The translations under genes and the position numbers were made by a program. Positions 36,701 to 44,947 of a stretch of 64,000 nt of DNA are shown here, one piece after another (position 1 is the stretch's first letter; every line of letters starts with the position of its first letter). The notes beneath the pieces were generated by a model. The model did no database searches. It saw nothing but the letters and a program-made list of their open reading frames with translations, and was not told the DNA's origin. Source of the DNA: Anarhynchus alexandrinus (lineage: Eukaryota; Chordata; Aves; Charadriiformes; Charadriidae); contig VUYV01000511.1 in assembly GCA_008711295.1 (NCBI GenBank), positions 202,205 to 266,204 on the forward strand, written 5' to 3'.

Positions 36701-38874
36701 GTACAGCTTTGTAAGTGTATGATGAATGTACGCTTTCTGGTAAAAAAAAAACCCAAAATACAAAGAATTGGAAAATTAATAGTATAGTTTCAGGTTCAAT
36801 ATAAATCAGGTTGGATGTGGCTTGGAAGTAGAAGGAGCTGGACATGTCTGTGCAAATGCAGACTGAAAGACAAAGGGATTATTTTTTTTTTTTTACATCT
36901 GAGTGGAAATATTTTCTCTGTAGAGTATTGAGCAGAGTCTTGTTTGAACTCTTTTCTGACTATAAAGGTGGTGTCTACAGCCAGCCTAATAGCTGGGCTT
37001 TGTGAACAATCATAAAGATTAAATGTTATATTAAAGATTGAAGGGAAAAATTCTTCCCTTATTTTTGCCCATCATCCAGTCCTGTTGATCTGAGTGAAGC
37101 ATAACTGGCAGCAGCCATAAGCCCATTATCTGTCTTAACTTGATCACTGAGGTTGGGATGTGGTTTCTTCTTGAGGTGACAGATGGAAAAAGGAAAAATA
37201 AAAGAGTAAATGAAAAAAGAAAGGAAAGAAAATCACAGAAGTTTAGAGCTTTTGATAACCTCTCTGGGCTGTGATGTGCATCATCCTAATAAACATGCTA
37301 AATCCCTGCAAAAACTAACTTCCCCATTTGTTTCTGCTGCTGCAGTGATCCTCGATGTGAGCAATCCACTGCCTGCTCTGCGTGCGGTATGACCAATGAG
37401 GAAGAAACGTGCTTGTTGCAATAACTATGGAGAGTCTCTCCAGCATCCATGGGCTGTGCTTTCTCTGACACTAAGGTAACACAGGGAAATGGGGAGGAAA
37501 CAAATTCAGGACAGAGATTTTTCTAAAAACTGACGTTGGAGGAATGATTCACATGGCCCTAGATGAATACAAATTAGTATTTCTTGCTCCTATCTATCTA
37601 TTCTGGAGCTAGGGAGAAAGGAAAGAGGAGATCAGGGGTAGTATCATCCCTGGGGAATTTCAAGAGCATGTTAAATTTACAAACAAATCAGATGAAAATG
37701 GAAAACACAGGCTTTGTTACCAAAAGGCACATAATAAGAAAACCCCAGCTCAATTCATGCACAGATAACCAAGGGATCTGAGAAATGGCAACTATGCTGC
37801 CTGTTGTTCGTCTAACCCCATATTTTGACGCCATGATTGTTTAGATCAGTGCTGTAATTGAGGCTGTAAACAACACAACAACACTTGAATACCTACATAG
37901 ATCAAGTATTTGGTCTGGTCTACTAAAGCTAGCTTGGAGCATGGGGTGGGGGCCTGTGATTCCCTGTTGTTATCATTTAATCCTAATTCCCAGAGGAGCA
38001 TTAGGCAGAAAGATATGATGGACCACCCTACAGAGATCCCAACAGCTGTCAAAACTCACAGCAGCTTTTTTACTACCAGAGAGGGAAAAAAGATTAGCCA
38101 CTAACTTGTCAATGTGTTGGACCTTGAAAAGAAGGCAACGAGCACTGCTGGGAGGGTTTGGATGGTTTAATATTGGGAGCATTAAATTGCACAAGCTTTG
38201 GGACAAGAGGTTGTGAGAAGTCTGTCAGATTTGTGAAAGGAAAAAACAAACAAACCCCGGAACTGACAGAAGGTTTAAGACCAAATATCAACCTTTTAGT
38301 CAGGTTTCTTTACAGTTCACCATGCCACTGCAAAGCACCGTTTGTGGAATAGAAAAGGCCTCTTTTTGCCTCCTGCCATGGCGGGAGAATGCAGCAAGTT
38401 CGGACGGCTGTACCACTTCCCCCGTCATCGAGGCTGGTGGCATGAGGGTTTTGAGAGTGTAACACTTTGCCCATCGAGAAGACCTCCTGAAAGGGTGTGC
38501 GTCCTCTTCCCAAGGAGAACACCGCTGCTGCGGGGTCTTTGCCAGGCTTTCAGCGCCCGGGGCCACGCATGGCCAGTAAAACTTCAGCCCCAGGTCCACC
38601 ACCAAACCTTCTCACCTCGGCGGGATGAGAGAGCGATGCTCTGAAACTCCCGCCGCGGGATGAGCGAGGGATGCTCCGAAACTCCCGCATGAGCGAGGGA
38701 TGCTCCGAAACTCCCGCCGCGGGACGAGCGAGTGATGCTCCGCGCCGGGACGGGCACCGCTCCCTCCCGACCCGCTCCCTCCCCCCGCCCCCATCCTTAA
38801 GCCCCGCCGCGGCGCCCCGCGGTACTCACGCGCGGGCGGGCGCGGGGCGCGCCCCCGGCGGCGGCGGCGGGCAG
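14481..38874 (-). CDS. LHCGR: LHCGR, luteinizing hormone/choriogonadotropin receptor
   Basis: This is a leucine-rich-repeat GPCR of the gonadal plasma membrane. It binds LH and signals mainly through Gs and cAMP to drive steroidogenesis and ovulation. Exons 2-10 encode the LRR ectodomain and hinge; exon 11 encodes the hinge end, seven membrane helices and tail. Coding spans are 31174-31245, 28232-28306, 26013-26087, 25370-25444, 25198-25275, 22413-22481, 21677-21754 (provisional), 20252-20437, 18278-18358 and 14481-15729. Lengths 72, 75, 75, 75, 78, 69, 186 and 81 equal the mammalian exons, and every junction is phase 2. LHCGR-type residues ([18 protein letters not shown] segment, [25 protein letters not shown]) exclude TSHR and FSHR. 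Exon 8 has an altered 3' end. Exon 1 is incomplete because of an assembly N. The gene converges on GTF2A1L. Confidence 0.97.
18278..18358 (-). CDS. LHCGR: LHCGR exon 10 (81 nt, hinge)
   Basis: The acceptor is CTTCTTTCAG and the donor is GTAAGTACC. The exon reads [20 protein letters not shown] and then KPTNEI(F). The 81 nt equals the mammalian exon 10 that is skipped in some primates and patients. ENFSKQCEST is the human counterpart of [10 protein letters not shown], with the N-glycosylation sequon NFS kept. It joins exon 11 as TT|T. Confidence 0.96.
18666..18752. mobile_element. Degenerate palindromic MITE-like element (intron 10... intron 9 side)
   Basis: This lies in LHCGR intron 9. The left arm has 'gggccaggttctccaccagt'. 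The right arm 'aaatgctgggaatctggcaa' reverse-complements to 'ttgccagattcccagcattt', an imperfect match to the left arm. The size (~87 bp) is close to the clearer palindrome at 44855-44947. A second copy of the left-arm motif, 'gtgggccaggtactcctact', lies at 18878 without an obvious partner. Confidence 0.4.
19883..19910. repeat. Perfect 28-bp palindrome C-T13-A13-G
   Basis: Thirteen T are followed directly by thirteen A, closed by complementary C and G. It lies in LHCGR intron 9. It may be two abutting poly(A) tails in head-to-head orientation or simple-sequence slippage. Confidence 0.85.
20252..20437 (-). CDS. LHCGR: LHCGR exon 9 (186 nt, last LRRs and hinge start)
   Basis: The acceptor is TTTATTTTGCAG and the donor is GTAAGTCC. 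The exon reads [20 protein letters not shown] and then [18 protein letters not shown], then [22 protein letters not shown]. The 186 nt length and the [10 protein letters not shown] cysteine box match the family. The sequon NATS is present. Confidence 0.97.
21643..21680 (-). repeat. 19-bp-period tandem duplication across the exon 8 splice donor
   Basis: The plus-strand 13-mer ggagtggtgggta occurs at 21643-21655 and again at 21662-21674, exactly 19 bp apart. In the lower-coordinate copy the next bases are cttac (a GTAAG donor on the minus strand). In the other copy they are acatg, so the donor is not preserved there. Confidence 0.8.
21677..21754 (-). CDS. LHCGR: LHCGR exon 8 with disputed 3' end (78-nt in-frame model)
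   Basis: The acceptor is TTTGATTCCACAG, and the exon reads [20 protein letters not shown] and then G, matching human NVHLEKMHNGAFRGATG. The family exon is 75 nt, which would end at 21680, but no GT follows there. A weak donor GTTACC gives 78 nt (ends 21677), keeps frame and adds FFPCM before DISS. A strong donor GTAAGTACC gives 94 nt (ends 21661), shifts frame and meets TAG at the 12th codon of exon 9. The offset 94-75 equals the 19-bp period of a local duplication. The 78-nt model was chosen only because it keeps the reading frame. Confidence 0.65.
22413..22481 (-). CDS. LHCGR: LHCGR exon 7 (69 nt, LRR)
   Basis: The acceptor is AATCCCCAG and the donor is GTGAGTATG. The exon reads [20 protein letters not shown] and then NQL, against human [20 protein letters not shown]. 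The length equals the family exon. The sequon NGT is conserved. Confidence 0.96.
25198..25275 (-). CDS. LHCGR: LHCGR exon 6 (78 nt, LRR)
   Basis: The acceptor is CCTCCCAAAG after a long T tract, and the donor is GTAAGTAA. The exon reads [20 protein letters not shown] and then NESLTL, matching human [30 protein letters not shown] sequence. It is separated from exon 5 by only 94 bp. Confidence 0.96.
25370..25444 (-). CDS. LHCGR: LHCGR exon 5 (75 nt, LRR)
   Basis: The acceptor is TTCTCTAG and the donor is GTAAGTAC. The exon reads [20 protein letters not shown] and then AHFIL; human has [20 protein letters not shown]. The phase and length are as expected. Confidence 0.96.
26013..26087 (-). CDS. 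LHCGR: LHCGR exon 4 (75 nt, LRR)
   Basis: The acceptor is CCTCATTACAG and the donor is GTAAGAAAG. The exon reads [20 protein letters not shown] and then RLKYL; human has [25 protein letters not shown]. The phase and length are as expected. Confidence 0.96.
26755..27050 (+). mobile_element. CR1 LINE 3' fragment (~300 bp)
   Basis: It carries the CR1 ORF2 3' end: cttttcccaggtaacaagtg, ggatgagaggaaatggcctc, ttaggaaaaatttctttacc, ttggaacaggctgcccagg. It ends in 'aaatgattctatgaaa', the CR1 terminal repeat. It lies in LHCGR intron 3, antisense to the receptor gene. Confidence 0.9.
28232..28306 (-). CDS. LHCGR: LHCGR exon 3 (75 nt, LRR)
   Basis: The acceptor is TTCATTATAG and the donor is GTAAGCATC. 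The exon reads [20 protein letters not shown] and then TLSEM; human has [20 protein letters not shown]. The phase and length are as expected. Confidence 0.96.
31174..31245 (-). CDS. LHCGR: LHCGR exon 2 (72 nt, first LRR)
   Basis: The acceptor is TTCTTTTTTCAG and the donor is GTAAGTTG. The exon reads [20 protein letters not shown] and then AFI(I); human has [20 protein letters not shown]. It begins with one base of a split Ser/Thr-type codon, so exon 1 must end with two unpaired bases. Confidence 0.95.
31715..31860. repeat. Two ~72-bp direct copies abutting an assembly N
   Basis: Copy 1 (31715-31788) and copy 2 (31790-31860) both begin 'gtgtagaagaaatccaaat' and end 'caaattgcatcggtgtag', with N at 31789 between them. 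They differ at a few bases and in T-run length. This looks like overlapping contig ends that were not merged, inside LHCGR intron 1. Confidence 0.8.
32628..32753 (-). mobile_element. CR1 LINE 3' end fragment
   Basis: The plus strand reads 'aatcatagaatagtttgggt', tggaagggacctttaaagg, tcatctagttc, gagcaggggcatcttcaac and gagccccgtccaacctggcc. This is the reverse complement of a bird CR1 3' terminus, in LHCGR intron 1. A small 'atgaa' pentamer repeat follows it. Confidence 0.92.
35270..35560 (+). mobile_element. Ancient non-LTR retrotransposon 3' ORF remnant
   Basis: Near 35293 the frame reads [15 protein letters not shown], and near 35498 another frame reads [14 protein letters not shown]2/CR1-like LINE ORF2 ends typically carry 'xKALxGLxPxYL...' followed by 'RAFxxxAPxLWNxLP'. 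The two motifs are in the expected order and spacing but in different frames with stops between, so this is a decayed copy. Family placement is inference. Confidence 0.4.
38620..38748. repeat. Minisatellite of four ~31-39 bp units beside LHCGR exon 1
   Basis: The unit core is gggatgagcgagggatgctc followed by cgaaactcccgccgc. It recurs at about 38622, 38657, 38690 and 38720. Units differ by a few bases and one is shortened. It lies 80 bp inside intron 1, within the CpG-rich island. Confidence 0.85.
38830..38874 (-). CDS. LHCGR: LHCGR exon 1, 3' remnant (partial, next to an assembly N)
   Basis: On the minus strand a strong donor GTGAGTACC lies at 38829-38821. Reading back from it in the phase demanded by exon 2 gives [14 protein letters not shown] before A|SFTHLP. 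This weakly resembles the human exon 1 end (a CVPDGALRCPGP-like cysteine/proline segment). An N at 38875 and extreme GC content follow. No signal peptide, start codon or full CxxxC cluster is visible upstream in frame, so most of exon 1 is probably collapsed or missing in the assembly. Confidence 0.4.
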
Positions 38875-40817
38875 NCGCGGCGGGCGGCCCCGCCGGCTCC
38901 TCCCGCCCCCGGGGGCGGGATCGCCGCCCTCCGCCCCTCCGCCGCGGGGGAGCCGAGCCCGCACCTCGGCCGCCCGGGGTTTGGCGGAGGAGCAGGCGGC
39001 CTCGGCGAGCTGTTAGGCGGAGAAGTTGGATGCGAAGCCGACTTGGGGGCGGCGGAAACTTTCCTCGGAGTTTCGGGGGCTCTGCAAGCGGCTGCGGGTC
39101 CCCACGGTCCCCTGGGAGCAGCAGGGATGCTCTCCGTCCCCAGAGGGGTTACTTGGGCAGGTGGTGTCGGTGCAAAGCGCGTACCCAACTCTGCCTCAGA
39201 CCGCATTGCGTGCAGGCTGAGGAGAGGCTGAGAAGGTGGAGGTGTGGGGCCTGGAAACTCCCGTTTGGCTATCAACTGCTTCGGGAGTTTGTGTCTGGCG
39301 GAGAATGTATCGCAGTTCCCTTAATGGGGTAAATGCTTATTGTGCAGATATAGCAGCCTCGTTAGTGGATGGGAATGGTTGGGATACAAATGTCCCTGTC
39401 AAATGCTCTCTTATGGTTCCACGCACAGTTGCTGTATCGCTGATGAAGGATCGTAATTTGCCTGCTGGGTGACCAAAGAGGCATTTCAGGGTGCCTGACT
39501 TCTTACTTTGTGATCAATTATACCCTTAGTGCGGAAGAAGTAATCATGTTCTCAGGGCTACCTATCTTCACAAAGGTCCATTCATTTTGTAAGGGATTCT
39601 TTTCCATGTAACTATCATTATTGCTGTTCTTGTTATTATTATTTATTACTACAACTATAGTTAGAAATCAGGACCCTATTTATGGTGAGTGATGGAGCAA
39701 CCCACCAAAAAAGACAATTGCTCCCCGGAGCAGGATTTGTGAACTAAGTATAAGCGTATGGGTACATCATCAAAAGCTGCCTCTGTCTTCAAGTGTATCC
39801 AGGAAAAAGTCAGAGAGTAAAGGAAGGAATGACCCAGTACAACACAGGTTTTGCCTGAGGTGATTCTTCCAGTTGTAGATTTAAAATAGTGGAATCAAAT
39901 AGTAAAGCCTTTTACAGATTTGGACTAAAACGTGAGACAGGAATGAGGCGTGTGAGACGTGTGTGGTCCAGGGGCATCCCTGTATTCTTGTAGGGGGTTT
40001 GGAGATATCAAGCGCTAAGCAACTCCCGTGGTCTGGTGTTAACAGCATGGCATGTGTCCATCTGGATCGGAAACTGGAACCAAATCTTGTGCAGGAGGGT
40101 AGGGTGGCAAAGCCCTGCTTTATTGTCCCTCTGGAGAGAGCTGCCATCCGCTCAACCTTTTTCCTTCAGCGTCATCCATTCCATTTTAACTGATAGTGAT
40201 GTTAGCTCTTATTCTGACCTTGCAGTGGTTAGGAGGTGCACTCCATCATTTTATCCTGCTATGCTTGGCATACTCTTTTTCTCCACCACTACAGCAGCGT
40301 TATTCTGATGGATGGGCTACCTAATTCCAGCTAGCATGTGCCTTTACTGTGATCTGTGTCCCTCCCTGGTCCCCTCCCCCCATCACCTCTGAAATCAAGG
40401 AAAGTGGTGAGGTTGTGAGAGCGAGGGACCGACTGAACCATGCCAGCTGACAAATGCAGGATAACTTTGTGCCCTTGCGAGGACCTGCTCATGTGAAGTG
40501 CACGTTCCTTGAGGTCTGTCCGTATGGTACACCTTAGCAGGTGTCTGGGGTCCTGCAGCTTGGTTTCCTACATGAGGAACAATCAGTGAGGAAAAATCTG
40601 GGTATATTCTTGTGTTATTTACATGTGCTTATACACATTGATTTGGGAAGGAGACAGCCAGAAGGCAAGCAAGAAAGTTCCTTCTCGAGACTCCTCTCCT
40701 GCCAAGCTGCTGGTTCCTGAGGAGCAGTTCAGTTCCTGAATCGGCTGCGTGCAGACTTTACGTCAGGAAGCAAACTCCCTGCTGCCAGATAGCTCATCTG
40801 TCCACAGAGCTGCCTCT

Positions 40818-40933
40818 GCTCCCAAAGTCAGGCAAAACGCGTCTCTAAAAAAGAATTCATTTGACAAACCAGCNCCTCCCAAAGTCAGGCAAAACAGCGC
40901 ATCTCTAAAAAAGAATTCATTTGACAAACCAGC
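40818..40933. repeat. Two ~57-bp direct copies abutting an assembly N
   Basis: Copy 1 (40818-40873) and copy 2 (40875-40933) share ctcccaaagtcaggcaaaac and 'aagaattcatttgacaaacc', with N at 40874. They differ by small indels (acgcgtct against acagcgcatct). This looks like unmerged contig ends. Confidence 0.8.
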
Positions 40934-43359
40934 TTGGAAGTGCATGGGGAGCAGCACCGCCGAGTGACACCTGCTGTCACTCTTTGCCTGGCAAAGAGTC
41001 CTGCCCGCTTTATCTGCAGCATTTGGTGGTTTGCAGAATTTCGCTGATGCTCACATGCCTTCGAGGATATTATTAACGAGGGTGGTAGAGCAGCATGTGG
41101 TGTTTGGGGACTTGACTGCTCTTCTCAGTGCAGTGCCTGCCAGGAGTGCTGGAGCGGTGGCACTGCTGTGCCTGTGTCACACACAAGTGGCTGGTCACGC
41201 CTGGGGGCTGAGATACCTGCTGCAGGTGTCCTACTGCAGCCGCCTAGCTTGAAGCTGGTTTGGGTATGAGCTGCCGTCACATCTTTGCCATTTCTCTTTC
41301 CTTACCTACACTATTTTGTCCTCAAAGTAAAGTGCCAGTGGCCGTGAGGTGTTTTGTGACCTAAGGCTCACTGGAGGGTAGGTTTGTGCCCATAACAAAG
41401 TCTATCAGATCTCTGAGCCTTTCCTTCCCCCTTCCAGCAAGTTCATCAGAGGACAGGAGAGCATCACAATTAGCCATGTAATTATAAATCAGGTTTTTAT
41501 TTATGCATCCTTATGCTCTTGTGTGTACAGCGTATGTTTGCAGTATAACTGAAAAAAGCATTTAATAATCTGTAACATACATCCTTAATTGCATTCAGCC
41601 CATTGATCTGCATTCAGTCCACTAGTTCACCTAAGCTGTCACAGGGAGCTTGTACACGTTGTAGGGAGAATCAAATTTACCCCCCTGAAAGTGTACCTAT
41701 CCCTGAAACTCCCTCCCCAGAAACTATCATTGAGAGATGTTAGCTGTGTATATAAAAAGGTTTCCATGCTCTATTTTTTTTAACATACGTAAATTAGAAT
41801 TTTAAACAAAAAACTATTTCTGATAGACAGACACAGTCACTTGGAAGTCTTGCACATCTGGTTTTGAGTTAATATCTATCCAAAATGAAGCAGTAATTAT
41901 GCATAAGTATAGGCGTATATGCACATGGTCTTAAGCTAAATTCAGATATGCAGGAGTAACAGCTCATATATGGAGGAACCTTATACGTCTCTGGAACTAC
42001 ACATACAAATAGTTTTACACCTCCATTCATTCATGGCTATATAATCACAGTGAGTGGCACTGCACATATTTTACTGTTCAGGGAACCATCTTCATTCTGG
42101 CCGTACTTAAGCAGGAGCTTAACTTTGATGTGCTGAAGTTTGACTGAAGTCACAGGGAATTAAAGATACGCCTGATGTTATTCCTCTGCTCCAGCGCTGG
42201 CATACGCAGGGATCGCTTTACACGTGTTGGAGCGCTTTCCTGAATCCTTGCCTCAAGGCCGCCGTGCAGAAGCGTACGTGAGCCCTTCTGCAGGCAGAAA
42301 TTGCCGGAGCGATAACAGCCGCCAGGGCTGCAGCTGTAGGTTGTAGGTTTGTTCTGCAGGGGCGAAAAATGTAAACAGGAAAACCCCGTGGTCCTCGCTC
42401 CGTTGGATCTCCCCCTCATCTGAGACGTGGGGTTGGCGGAGCAAGGACTGAGAGATTGGGCTCAGAGGAGCTGGTGCAAGGTTTCTCGCTCTGACATCTA
42501 ACAGCAGGGCTGGAACCTGTCGGCCCACTTTGCTCCGGAGCAACCCATGACTCGGACTCGTGGTAGACCCAGTTTAGGCCAGTTATTCTAAATGATGATC
42601 TTCCCCTCTCTTTCTCCATTTGTTAACCTTAACATGCCTTTTTACAGTTCCTCGGAGAAGCAGTGCCAGCGGAATACTCATGTGTAGAAAAAATTGCTTT
42701 TGAGATACAGAACACAGCTAATTACGGTGTTACAATTAGCTGAATGCCCTTAACAGAGTCCGAGGGGGGAAATCATAGTGCAGCATCTGCTATACCATAT
42801 GCTTTTCTAGTTTCCCGAAGATAACAGCGGGCATGTACGCTGCCATGGATTGTGCTTTCTGCCTGAAGAGCAGAGCAGCCCACAGATGCTCCAGTATTTC
42901 TTCCACCCCAACTCCGCTCGAAATGTCTGATGCTGCATACATCTGTCACGATGAATTATGCTGTCTTGGCTTCAGACTCCTTCATGCAGACAGACTTATA
43001 ACGATGCAATGGTAATTCATACCCCGTTGTTCCCGAGTGCGTACTTCATCCTAAGGGTGGATGTGGTACCAGGAAGGGTGTGGAGGTAACAGGCAGTGTG
43101 GCATCGCAGGAACTTGTGCTCAGCTTTGAGGTGCTTCTCGTTGTTCACTGAATTACCAGATAAAACAGATGAACTGCTTCTTTCCGTGTGGTTTGGGGTT
43201 TTTTTTTCACTGTGGTATTGGAAAGCTGAAGTGCTCTTCGGTGTACTCTATAGTGAACTAAACCTAAAACGGCTCATTATTTTCTATCCTATAGCTTAAC
43301 TTTGCCTTGTCCAAAACATCCCAGAGTAGTTGTTGTAGTCCTGCTAATAAACTGCTCAA

Positions 43360-43700
43360 TGTGCTGAACTATGGTAATTACAGCTGAATTAGAGCTGACA
43401 ATGATTGAGCCAGCTTAGTCAAATACTGCTTCAAATTTAACACAAACCTTCTGCTCCGTTCTATTACTTTATTTTTTATCGCATTTTTAATGCTTCACTT
43501 TCTTTTGCCTTAACCGGGCCCAGAACTCCAAAAAGAAATGCATTTGTAAAGACATTATTGTAAAATATGTCACTATAGTCACAAAGCAGCAAGTAGTAAC
43601 TAACTTTGGACCGCATCCATCCTCCTAACTACTGATTAATGGGAGAGTTTGTTTATAGAAAGCGGGTCTCTGTTATTTAGCCAATTACTTAATTATCGAT
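43360..43700. promoter_or_regulatory. AT-rich candidate conserved regulatory element
   Basis: It contains clustered homeodomain-type cores: ggtaattacagctgaatta, actgattaatgg, 'ccaattacttaattatcgat'. It has no repeat signature or ORF. The call rests on motif density only. Confidence 0.2.
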
Positions 43701-44854
43701 TCGCTCTTCCCAGTTTGTCTGGCAGTCTTGCGCTATGGTCTGTGGCAGCTCCTGACAAAAAAAGAAATTATTAAACTTCTGGGGAGGGCTTTGGCCAGGG
43801 CATATAAACCTGTGATTTGCCTCCAGTGAAGCCTGGAGGAAGGATGCTGAGAGGGAAAGAAGCCCGTGGCTCCTCCGTGAGCAGTTGGAAGAGAGTCTGG
43901 CTCCGGTCGGCTGTTTGTACGAGCGTAACTCTGCCCCAGCGCTTTACTCTACGTGCTCTCAACGTAGCGCTGGAGCCGTCGGTTCTTCATGGCTGTGGTG
44001 TCATACGGTTAGTGCGTGTGTCTTTATGAGTTAGAGGACTGCGACCACCTTGTGAGCATTACACGTCCTTATGTGGAGGCTGTGAGCGCGATGGGGGGTC
44101 TCAGCGGTGGGACCAGAGCTGCCGTGGAGGGTCAAAGGAAATTAGGGGAGTGGAGGGAGTGGGGATTTTTTCTCACTTGGGCCATAGTATTAGTTGCCTG
44201 GCATGCATCAGTTAAGTCTTACTTATTTATAACTGTTCGTGAGCACACACTTGCAGGTTTTAAACGAGGCAGGTGGGGTTTCTTGTTTGCAAGAACGTCT
44301 GAGTGCCTGGAAGGGGCACTGAGCTGAAAAGGCAGGCTGGGAATTTATACATGTACATGTTAGACTGCAAAAGCCTAAAGCCTGGATAAGGTTTGAAGCG
44401 GAGGATGAGTTGCAAGCTTTATTCACTAGATGGCAAAACCCGTGGTCTTTGATCCAGTAATCCGTATGTCAGTTGGATCGTAAATGCAATAATTAAGTAC
44501 AGTGCAGTTTTTCAGTCCCTCTTCCGAAGACTCTCTTCCACGTTCTTACTTGTCTTTTGTCTGTTGTCTCAAAATGTCAAAAGAGGGTGGTACAGCCATT
44601 CGCAATCAAGTCTGAGGCTGATTCCTCTGTCACTTTTAGCATGTATTATGCACTGATTTAGAAACTATTTTAAAATACATTAAAGCCATCATGAGAAATG
44701 AAGGAAGCCCTGCACTTCTGAGTGCGTGTTTGATGCTTACCTCGTCGAATTGAGGAAGAAGGGATTATTAAAGACATAAAAGCTGTCTTTTTATCAGGAG
44801 CTTAAAAACACTCCAAGGGAAACAAAATCTGTTGTACTTAGCTGCTGTAATTTA

Positions 44855-44947
44855 AGAGCCAAATTCTGCTCTCGTTTATAACAGCATAAATTTGAATTTG
44901 ATTGAACTCTGGATTAACATTGCTGCAAATGAGATCAAAATGTGACT
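44855..44947. mobile_element. Palindromic MITE-like element with ~34-bp inverted arms
   Basis: The left arm begins gccaaattctgctctcgttt. The reverse complement of the right arm begins gtcacattttgatctcattt. About 23 of 34 positions match across the arms. The element is ~93 bp with a short AT-rich centre. Related arm sequences occur at 18666 and 53397, suggesting one old family. Confidence 0.55.

Larger units (their letters stand above)
15730..38829 (-). other. LHCGR: LHCGR introns 1-10
   Basis: Introns are 31246-38829 (1), 28307-31173 (2), 26088-28231 (3), 25445-26012 (4), 25276-25369 (5, only 94 bp), 22482-25197 (6), 21755-22412 (7), about 20438-21676 (8), 18359-20251 (9) and 15730-18277 (10). 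They hold two CR1 fragments, a palindromic MITE-like element, an ancient LINE remnant, a T/A palindrome, duplicated contig ends and a minisatellite, all listed separately. No embedded gene was recognised. Confidence 0.85.
38620..39200 (-). promoter_or_regulatory. CpG island / likely LHCGR promoter region
   Basis: This is the only strongly GC-rich, CpG-dense block in the window (for example 'gcggcggcggcgggcag' and cgcggggcgcgcccc). It surrounds the exon 1 donor at 38829. No TATA box is evident; GC boxes (ggggcggg type) are present near 38910. The interval on the higher-coordinate side would be the 5' UTR and core promoter. The exact start site cannot be set because of the N at 38875. Confidence 0.6.

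Noticed and set aside
38671..39231. 186-codon plus-strand and 149-codon minus-strand open frames in the CpG island
   Set aside because: Pro/Ala/Gly-rich reading caused by GC content, crossing the assembly N. Only the short end beside the GTGAGT donor on the minus strand fits LHCGR exon 1.
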